Positions 24,445 through 29,771 of a stretch of DNA of 29,771 nucleotides are shown piece by piece. The DNA is from CAYSPU01 sp964432995. GTDB taxonomy: Bacteria > Verrucomicrobiota > Verrucomicrobiia > Limisphaerales > JAHDYP01. The notes beneath the pieces were generated by a model. It saw only the letters and a list, made by a program, of their open reading frames with translations, had not been told where the DNA came from and did no database searches. The DNA lies in NCBI GenBank assembly GCA_964432995.1, contig CAYSPU010000036.1, forward strand, positions 1-29,771. Reading direction: 5' to 3'. The translations under genes and the position numbers were made by a program. Every line of letters begins with the position of its first letter. The stretch's first letter is position 1.

Positions 24445-25346
24445 CGTTTCACCCGGAAGCCGGGAAAGACCACTTCCGCGACGACCACCGCCAGGAAGAC
24501 GAAACTGATCACGGCATTCATCCGAAAGAAAGCGGCATGGATCCACTTGTGGCTGCGGCGCCGGGCGAGCCAGTGTTCGAGAATCAGGCTGCCCAGAATG
24601 ATCACCAAGCCCGTAATGTAGGCCACCCGAAAACGCGAAAGCAAACCGAACAGCGCGAGAAACCCCCACATCAACATGTGGGCCAGAAACGAGGCCTGCA
24701 GCGCATTGCGCGGCCCCCACCGCACCACCAACGAATGCAGACCGTGTTGCCGGTCAAACTCATAGTCCTGCAGCGCGTAGATGATGTCGAAGCCGATCAG
24801 CCAGAACAGGACCGCCACCGCCAGGATCAATGGGAGCAAGGCGCTTTGGGCGGGAGGCCACCAGGAGAACCCGCCGCGCACCGCCAGCCAGGCCCCGATG
24901 GGGGCCAGCGCCAGGGCCAGCCCCAGGTAGAGGTGGGTGAAATCCGTGAAGCGCTTTGTCACCGAGTAGAAACAGACCAGGAACAGCGCCACCGGCGAGA
25001 GGTAGAGGCAGAGGGGATTCAAAAGCCAGGCTGCCGCCACCAATCCGCAGGCGCTCACTGCCCAGAGCGCCCATGCCGACGCCAGGGAGATTCCGCCCGT
25101 CGGCAGATGCCGCGACGCCGTGCGGGGATTGGCTCGATCATATTCCCGGTCCACGATCCGGTTGAAGGTCATCGCGCAGGTGCGCGCCGACACCATCGCC
25201 AGGAGCACAAGCCCGAACACCCGCCACCCGGGCCATCCCCGCTGATCCCGGGCGGCCACCACCATCGAAGCCAACGCAAACGGCAGGGCAAACACCGTGT
25301 GCGAGAACTTGACGAACTCCCCCCACGCGCGCAGCCGGGCGAACAT
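24441..25346 (-). CDS. mqnP: UbiA-family prenyltransferase, probable MqnP of the futalosine route
   Basis: 301 residues of an integral membrane protein with about eight or nine hydrophobic helices. It attaches a polyprenyl chain to the aromatic head group; in this operon the acceptor should be 1,4-dihydroxy-6-naphthoate. The two Mg-diphosphate-binding motifs are NRIVDREYD (Asn62, Asp66, Asp70) and DYEFDRQHG near 192-200. ATG 25346 has GGAGGAG a few bases upstream, a strong ribosome-binding site inside the end of the UbiX-like gene. Its first A is the last base of the preceding stop (TGATG). The fold also serves ubiquinone synthesis, but the operon makes menaquinone far more likely. Confidence 0.88.
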   Translation of the reverse strand: MFARLRAWGEFVKFSHTVFALPFALASMVVAARDQRGWPGWRVFGLVLLAMVSARTCAMTFNRIVDREYDRANPRTASRHLPTGGISLASAWALWAVSACGLVAAAWLLNPLCLYLSPVALFLVCFYSVTKRFTDFTHLYLGLALALAPIGAWLAVRGGFSWWPPAQSALLPLILAVAVLFWLIGFDIIYALQDYEFDRQHGLHSLVVRWGPRNALQASFLAHMLMWGFLALFGLLSRFRVAYITGLVIILGSLILEHWLARRRSHKWIHAAFFRMNAVISFVFLAVVVAEVVFPGFRVKR

Positions 25347-25903
25347 CACTCCTCCTCCTCCCGCCAACGCGCCGCCAGGGAATGCCCGATTCCAAGGTGA
25401 TCCAGGACGCGTGCCACGACCGTGTCGGCCACCTCCGCAACGTCCTTCGGGTGCGAGTAGAACGAGGGGTTGGCGGGGAGAATCGTGGCGCCGGCTTGAA
25501 GCAGCAGTTCGAAGTTCTTCACATGGACCAAATGCAGCGGCGTCTCGCGCGGCACCAGGATCAGCTTCCGCCGCTCTTTCAGGGCGACGTCCGCCGCCCG
25601 CAACAACAAGTCACTGCTCAAACCGTGGGCGATCCGGCCCAAGGTCCCCATGCTGCACGGGATCACCACCATGGCGTCCATGGCGTTCGAACCGCTCGCG
25701 AACGGCGCGTCCATGCTTCCCACCGCATGCCTCACCGCGCCCTGGGGCAAACGGAGACCACCGGGGAGTTCCTCGGCCACTACCGCCGGTGCGTAGGCGC
25801 TCAGCACCACGTGCACTTCGTGGCGCCCCGCCTCCAGACAGTCCAGAAGACGCTGCGCGTAGATCGCACCGCTCGCCCCGGTTATCGCCACGACCAATCT
25901 CAT
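25346..25903 (-). CDS. ubiX: UbiX-family flavin prenyltransferase, probable MqnM
   Basis: 185 residues, the family's normal size. UbiX makes prenylated FMN, the cofactor a UbiD-type decarboxylase needs to remove the carboxyl group late in menaquinone synthesis. Visible features are MRLVVAITGASGAIYAQRLL (FMN-binding P-loop-like start), VVIPCSMGTLGRIAHGLSSDLLLRAADVALKERRKLILVPRETPLHLVHVKNF and TILPANPSFYSHP. The last two match the phosphate and prenyl-phosphate binding segments. ATG 25903 starts directly at the conserved strand; the open frame upstream is Arg/Pro shadow. It is first in the operon. The partner UbiD-like gene (MqnL) is not in the window, nor are MqnB or MqnD. Confidence 0.93.
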   Translation of the reverse strand: MRLVVAITGASGAIYAQRLLDCLEAGRHEVHVVLSAYAPAVVAEELPGGLRLPQGAVRHAVGSMDAPFASGSNAMDAMVVIPCSMGTLGRIAHGLSSDLLLRAADVALKERRKLILVPRETPLHLVHVKNFELLLQAGATILPANPSFYSHPKDVAEVADTVVARVLDHLGIGHSLAARWREEEE

Positions 25904-26283
25904 ATCCGGTCTCTTTGCCGTCGTCCGCCGCGCCCCAATATGGAGGTTCACCCGCATGCGGGGCAAGCCCCGCCGCGCCGCTTTCGGGCAACGGTTTCCT
26001 GCGCCGGCCCGGCAAAGCGCCGCAGCAGCGGGCGCACTCCAAGACGGCCAGCGTGCTCGAGGGGCGCGTTCGGAATCGCGCCAGTGTCGTGGAGTGCGTG
26101 CGCCACCGCGCCGCTTTACGATCCGGGGCTGGGATGCTGACCGCCACTTTGAATCGCATCTCCAACGGTTGGGCACGGCGCTTTGTTCACGCCCGATGTC
26201 CCGGCGGGCAGCAGCATCGCATGCCAGACGTGCGCAGTTGAATCCGGGCTTGAGTTGGATCTTCGCGTCTGCACAATGCGGTT
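25904..26283. other. Divergent intergenic region between ubiX and the amidase
   Basis: 380 bases that must hold the promoters of both the menaquinone operon (-) and the amidase-epimerase pair (+). I find no sigma70 match worth calling on either strand. It contains a short hairpin, GCGGGG-CAAG-CCCCGC (25958-25973), and the larger nested stem at 26033-26098. No frame looks protein-coding. Confidence 0.6.
26033..26098. repeat. Nested stem-loop element (candidate structured RNA or REP-like repeat)
   Basis: The outer stem CGCACTCCA (26033-26041) / TGGAGTGCG (26090-26098) is perfect over 9 bp. After a 1x1 mismatch it continues with GAC (26043-26045) / GTC (26086-26088). An inner stem GGCGCG (26063-26068) / CGCGCC (26077-26082) closes an 8-base loop. 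The arms fit one 66-base folded unit, unlike random GC-rich sequence. Function is unknown. Confidence 0.5.
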
Positions 26284-27462
26284 GTGCTGCGAAGTGGCCA
26301 GGCGTTGGCGGCTTCCCTGCTGGCAGTCGTCTGGTTCGGGTGCTCGGCAGGGAACCAGCAGCGCGTTCGTCTCCACGCCATCCCCCGACCCACCCGCACG
26401 GGAACGCAGGTCGCCCGGGAGCAACCCCGCCCGAGTGATCCCACGCCACCGCATACGAATGCGGCTCCGCTCCCGCAGACCGCCTTGGTTCCCACCGCCG
26501 CGCCGGTTCTGCCGGCCGTCCGCTCGGCGCTGGGGGTGGACTGGGTTTCGCTGGCGGCGTGGGTCCAAGCCAACCAGTGCGGGGCCGTCCAACGCCTCCT
26601 CGGTGCCTCCCAGGTGACCATGGAGTTCACCTGCCCCCACGGGTTGTTCCGGCTGGCGGCCAACTCACCATGGGCCTACTGCGACGGTGTGGCGTGCTGG
26701 TTGGGGTTTCCGCCGACGGCGGCCAACGGGGAACTCCTGGTGCATCAGTTGGACGCCGAGAAATGTCTCCATCCTCTGTTGGCTCCGCTTTCACTCCCGT
26801 CGAACGCCGATCGGTTGGTGGTCATCGACCCGGGCCACGGAGGGGAGAGTCCCGGGACCCGGAGCGTGGTGACGGGACAGCCCGAGAAACACTACGCGCT
26901 CGACTGGGCTCAGCGCCTGGCGCCTTTGCTCGAAGCGAAGGGTTGGCGGGTCGTCCTCACCCGGACCAACGACGTCGAGCTTTCGCTCCCGGAAAGGGCC
27001 GCCATCGCTGACCGCTGGCAGGCGACGCTGTTCATCAGCCTGCACTTCAATTCCACCCCGTCCAGCGATCTCCAGGGCATCGAAACCTTCTGTCTGACTC
27101 CGACCGGAATGCCGTCGACCATCACCCGGGAATACGAGGACGATGCCACCCGCGTCTTCCCGAACAACGCCTATGACCGCGAGAATGTGGCCCTCGCGTT
27201 CCGCCTCCACCGCGCCCTCCTGGCGGCCACGGATGCCGGCGACCGCGGAGTCCGTCGTGCGCGGTTCATGGGGGTGCTTCGTCCCCAACAACGTCCCGCC
27301 GTCCTCATCGAAGGCGGCTACCTCTCCAACCCCGAGGAAGCGCAGCGGATCGACACTGCCGGTTACCGGCAGAAGCTCGCCGAGGCGATCGCCCAAGCCC
27401 TGACTGGACGCGGTCTCGCTCTCGATGCGGCGACTGCCTCCACCCCCCAAACGTCTCCGTGA
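26284..27462 (+). CDS. N-acetylmuramoyl-L-alanine amidase (Amidase_3), exported
   Basis: 392 residues, a zinc peptidoglycan amidase that cuts the MurNAc to L-Ala bond. The catalytic domain fills the second half: VVIDPGHGGESPGT with His185, Glu201 in GQPEKHYAL, His254 in ISLHFNS and catalytic Glu343 in VLIEGGYLSN. The GTG at 26284 gives a signal segment (SGQALAASLLAVVWFGCSAG). Its Cys is preceded by Trp-Phe-Gly, a poor lipobox, so lipidation is uncertain. A Pro/Thr-rich linker leads to a small domain (about 85-165, WVQANQCGAVQRLLGASQVTMEF...LFRLAANSPWAYCDGV) that looks like a copper-amine-oxidase-N/AMIN-like wall-targeting beta domain. The stop overlaps the next gene's start by 4 bases. Confidence 0.92.
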   Translation: MLRSGQALAASLLAVVWFGCSAGNQQRVRLHAIPRPTRTGTQVAREQPRPSDPTPPHTNAAPLPQTALVPTAAPVLPAVRSALGVDWVSLAAWVQANQCGAVQRLLGASQVTMEFTCPHGLFRLAANSPWAYCDGVACWLGFPPTAANGELLVHQLDAEKCLHPLLAPLSLPSNADRLVVIDPGHGGESPGTRSVVTGQPEKHYALDWAQRLAPLLEAKGWRVVLTRTNDVELSLPERAAIADRWQATLFISLHFNSTPSSDLQGIETFCLTPTGMPSTITREYEDDATRVFPNNAYDRENVALAFRLHRALLAATDAGDRGVRRARFMGVLRPQQRPAVLIEGGYLSNPEEAQRIDTAGYRQKLAEAIAQALTGRGLALDAATASTPQTSP

Positions 27463-28421
27463 CGCAGTCCCCCGTCATCCTCGTAACCGGCGGCGCTGGA
27501 TTCATCGGATCCCACTTGGTCGAGCGATTGTTGGCCGATGGCTGCCGTGTTCGCGTGATCGACGACCTGTCGACCGGTCGCCTGGAGAACCTGACAGCTC
27601 CTCTGAAGGATCCGCGCCTCGATTTCGTAGAGGCAAAGGTCTCCGAGTGCGCCCAGTTGCCCAGACTCGCCGACGAAGCCGACTTCATCTTCCACCTCGC
27701 GGCCGCCGTCGGAGTGGACTTGGTTGTGCGCACGCCCATCCGCACGATATCGACGAACCTGGACGAGACGGAGTCGATCCTGAAGGTGGCGAGTCGGCGC
27801 CGCGTTCCACTCCTTGTTGCCTCCACATCAGAGGTTTATGGAAAGAGCACCAAAGAGGCTTTTGCGGAGGACGACGACCTCCTGATCGGCCCCTCCTACC
27901 TGAGCCGGTGGAGCTACGCCTGCTCGAAGCTCACCGACGAGTTCCTTGCCTTCGCCTACTCCCGCGAGGCGCAAGTCCCGGTCACCGTCACCCGGCTCTT
28001 CAACACCGTCGGGCCGCGACAGACCGGGCGCTACGGAATGGTGCTCCCGCGGTTCATCGAAGCCGCCAAGACGGGGCGGAACCTCACGGTGTTTGGCGAC
28101 GGCACTCAGACTCGCTGTTTCTGCGATGTCTCGGACACAGTGGAAGCCCTGGTCCGCCTCTGCCGGTGTCCGGCCGCCCGGGGCGAAATCGTCAACGTGG
28201 GCAACGATACCGAGATCTCGATCATTGACTTGGCGCGTCAGGTGATCCGGCTGTTGAACTCCGCTTCTTCCATCGAGTTCATCCCCTACGAGACCGCGTA
28301 CGCGCCGGGTTTCGAGGATATGCAGCGCCGGCGGCCAGTGATCAACAAGTGTTTCCGGCTCACTGGCTTCCGCCCGGCGACTCCGTTGGCGGACATCATC
28401 CTCAAGACGGCGGCTTCCTGA
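27459..28421 (+). CDS. NAD-dependent epimerase/dehydratase (extended SDR)
   Basis: 320 residues acting on a nucleotide sugar. The NAD-binding TGGAGFIGSH is at 10-19, DD at about 36 after the second strand (VRVIDDLSTGRLENL) suits NAD over NADP, and the active site has STSEVYG plus Tyr153-x3-Lys157 (SYACSKL). PVTVTRLFNTVGPRQTGRYGMVLPRFI and VFGDGTQTRCFCDVSDTVEAL match UDP-glucuronate decarboxylase, UDP-glucose 4-epimerase and related enzymes; which one cannot be settled. GTG 27459 overlaps the amidase TGA (GTGA), so translation is probably coupled. It would supply sugar for envelope polysaccharide, consistent with but not proven by its wall-enzyme neighbour. Confidence 0.92.
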   Translation: MTQSPVILVTGGAGFIGSHLVERLLADGCRVRVIDDLSTGRLENLTAPLKDPRLDFVEAKVSECAQLPRLADEADFIFHLAAAVGVDLVVRTPIRTISTNLDETESILKVASRRRVPLLVASTSEVYGKSTKEAFAEDDDLLIGPSYLSRWSYACSKLTDEFLAFAYSREAQVPVTVTRLFNTVGPRQTGRYGMVLPRFIEAAKTGRNLTVFGDGTQTRCFCDVSDTVEALVRLCRCPAARGEIVNVGNDTEISIIDLARQVIRLLNSASSIEFIPYETAYAPGFEDMQRRRPVINKCFRLTGFRPATPLADIILKTAAS

Positions 28422-28458
28422 GTGCGGCCCGCTACGGCTTGAGCGCTGGAAACAGCAA

Positions 28459-28481
28459 GGGGCACCCTCCGCGGGTGCCCC
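28459..28481. terminator. Hairpin terminator between convergent epimerase and pilin genes
   Basis: GGGGCACCC-(TCCGC)-GGGTGCCCC is a perfect 9-bp stem with a 5-base loop, 37 bases after the epimerase stop and 31 after the pilin stop on the other strand. No clear T-run follows on either strand. Position between convergent stops and stem strength favour a bidirectional terminator. Confidence 0.7.
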
Positions 28482-28512
28482 CTGGCTCAAAGGTTGATCT
28501 GATCGGACCGGA

Positions 28513-29277
28513 TCAGTCAGGGATACCGAAGTAGTTGTTGTCGTCGCCGGAATTGCGGAGCTGTTCGCGCAACTTGGAACTGGTGAGCTGCTGGACGCTG
28601 GCATCACCCAAGCCCATGTTCCCGCCGTTGCCGTGGGTGTCCTTCGTATATCCCGCGCCCTTGGCGGCGGCAGTGGTGCCGACAATGTGGTTGGTGCCCA
28701 TGCGCGCGTAGATGCCACCGGTCTTGACCGGGATGGTCACTGCTGTCTGGCGGATCCCGGTGGTCGAGGCCGAATTGGTGATGTTCCGGTCCCCGGTCAG
28801 GATCATCTGCGGCATCGTCTCCTGGGCGTCATACCCGACCACATAGCTGATGCTCTTGTTGCGAACAGAAGCGACCATGGTATGCAACCAGTTGGTCGCG
28901 ATGATCCGGGAAGGGGTCACGTTGTCACTGGGGCAGTTCAGGATCTTGGGCGTGGTCAGCTCGTTCGACATGACCACGTAGTTCATGAAGCAGTAGGTGT
29001 TCACCATGCCTGCCGTCGCCGGACGAAACTCGGAGGAGCCGCCCTGGTTCGTGGACACGCCCATGGGGAGGGTATCGTTGTTGTCGATGGCGAAGGTCTT
29101 GAACGCCAACCCCACCTGCTTCAGGTTATTCACGCAGGCGATACGCTGGGCCTTGGCTTTCGCTTTGGCCAGGGCGGGCAAAAGCATGCCGGCCAGAATG
29201 GCGATGATAGCGATGACCACCAGCAGCTCGATCAGCGTGAAAGCTCCGGTCCGATAACGTTTGAGCAGTCTTTTCAT
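28513..29277 (-). CDS. Type IV pilin-like / type II secretion pseudopilin
   Basis: 254 residues. ATG 29277 gives a 12-residue basic leader, MKRLLKRYRTGA, cut before Phe13. The hydrophobic helix FTLIELLVVIAIIAILAGML has Glu at +5, the hallmark of prepilin-peptidase substrates. Then KAKAKAQRIACVNNLKQVGLAF, a beta-rich C-terminal domain and GLGDASVQQLTSSKLREQLRNS near the end. That combination is typical of a very large, multi-copy Verrucomicrobia/Planctomycetes pseudopilin family, whose members usually lie scattered outside secretion clusters. It is not next to the GspE/GspD genes here, so whether it uses that machine is inference. A good promoter lies upstream; no Shine-Dalgarno is evident. 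Confidence 0.94.
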   Translation of the reverse strand: MKRLLKRYRTGAFTLIELLVVIAIIAILAGMLLPALAKAKAKAQRIACVNNLKQVGLAFKTFAIDNNDTLPMGVSTNQGGSSEFRPATAGMVNTYCFMNYVVMSNELTTPKILNCPSDNVTPSRIIATNWLHTMVASVRNKSISYVVGYDAQETMPQMILTGDRNITNSASTTGIRQTAVTIPVKTGGIYARMGTNHIVGTTAAAKGAGYTKDTHGNGGNMGLGDASVQQLTSSKLREQLRNSGDDNNYFGIPD

Positions 29278-29314
29278 TGCTACGTATATGTGTTGTTGGG
29301 TTGACAGCTTCGGC

Positions 29315-29342
29315 ACTCTAGTCAGCCCGACCCGAGTGTCAA
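29315..29342 (-). promoter_or_regulatory. Sigma70-type promoter of the pilin gene
   Basis: On the - strand a perfect -35 TTGACA (29342-29337), a 16-base spacer and TAGAGT (29320-29315; four of six to TATAAT) lie 38 bases before the ATG at 29277. This predicts a 5' leader of about 30 bases. It is the best promoter match in the window. Confidence 0.65.
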
Positions 29343-29771
29343 TCCATTTTCCTCTTCGTTAGCACAGACGGTGCCACGACCGCTTCGCACCGGGTTTCAG
29401 GCCCAATTCTGCCTTGTTCGCGCCCCTTTTCAACACTCCCGCTGTGGATTCCCGGCGGTCTGCCTCCGCTCCCGGTAAATCTTCACGCACTTCGCGTGAA
29501 AATCACGCATCCGGCACCCGGTGCTGCCATCCCGGTGGGGGGGCAGCAGCATCTCTCAGGGGCGGGGAGTGGCCCCTCCCCCTCCGGGGCAGCCGACGTT
29601 TCCTGGCCGGCCGCAGCCCAGGCGTCCGGTCCAACAGACTCACCCCCCCATGAATCTCCCCACCCATTCTGGGATACCACTTCGCGAGAAAGGTAGGGCG
29701 CCCTCTCCGAGGGCGGCGGAAGAGCATCCAACCTGGCACGTTCTTCCGGCGCGCCCGGAGGCCTGCTCGCG
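29343..29771. other. Right-edge non-coding stretch with several hairpins
   Basis: No protein-like frame. Inverted repeats seen are TTCACGC-ACTTC-GCGTGAA (29482-29500), TGCTGCC (29522-29528) / GGCAGCA (29542-29548), AGGGGC (29558-29563) / GCCCCT (29572-29577) and CGCCCTC-TCC-GAGGGCG (29699-29715). The last follows GGTAGGG, a layout I associate loosely with dispersed Verrucomicrobia intergenic repeats, though I cannot verify that here. A gene may begin beyond the window edge. Confidence 0.55.

Noticed and set aside
29301..29306. TTGACA on the + strand as a promoter reading rightward
   Set aside because: No -10 element lies 15-19 bases downstream and no gene follows on +.
29483..29739. Short open frames at the right edge
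   Set aside because: Pro/Arg/Gly-rich translations over hairpins; no start signal or family resemblance.

Overview
The window is high-GC bacterial chromosome that most resembles Verrucomicrobiota, probably the Pedosphaerales/Limisphaerales group. This placement is inferred from gene families and not from a marker gene. The pointers are a pseudopilin with the leader and first helix typical of that phylum, ending in a GDASVQQL-type tail. Others are a giant lamin-tail/CotH secreted protein with a Verrucomicrobia-style C-terminus, a Tat-exported Gfo/Idh/MocA oxidoreductase, an orphan-type (ADOP-like) ABC permease and a futalosine-type menaquinone operon. I see no tRNA, rRNA, CRISPR array, phage gene or insertion sequence.

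Left third, + strand (1-9714): a three-gene MacAB-like export unit (membrane fusion protein cut by the window edge, ABC ATPase, 808-residue permease). It is followed by a secreted protein of about 1769 residues with five lamin-tail domains, a CotH kinase-like domain and a calcium-binding-type repeat. Next comes a run of - strand genes (9720-25903). It includes a secreted Gfo/Idh/MocA oxidoreductase and, after a 591-base gene-free stretch holding a perfect 44-bp palindrome, a CocE/NonD-type serine hydrolase.

A five-gene type II secretion/type IV pilus-like cluster is transcribed in the order secretin lipoprotein, PilM-PilN fusion (GspL-like), PilO/GspM-like, small proline-rich PilP/GspC-position protein, GspE/PilB ATPase. 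The small gene is interrupted by a 10-N assembly gap flanked by implausible poly-G sequence. No GspF/PilC or prepilin peptidase is in the window. A type IV pilin-like gene lies about 8 kb from the secretin gene, at 28513-29277, with its own good sigma70-type promoter.

Upstream of the secretin, on the same strand, lies a menaquinone (futalosine pathway) operon: UbiX-like (mqnM), UbiA-like (mqnP), mqnE and mqnA, joined by 1-4 base stop/start overlaps. A 332-base structured gap then precedes mqnC. Divergent from it, on +, are an N-acetylmuramoyl-L-alanine amidase and an extended-SDR sugar epimerase/dehydratase overlapping by 4 bases. A hairpin terminator separates these from the convergent pilin gene. 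The last ~490 bases hold no recognisable gene but several hairpins.

Most of the coding content is ordinary. The best candidates for something undescribed are non-coding: the 44-bp palindrome, a 10-bp inverted repeat that brackets the mqnC start codon, and a nested stem element upstream of the amidase. The compact secretin/PilM-N/PilO cluster is also worth a second look.
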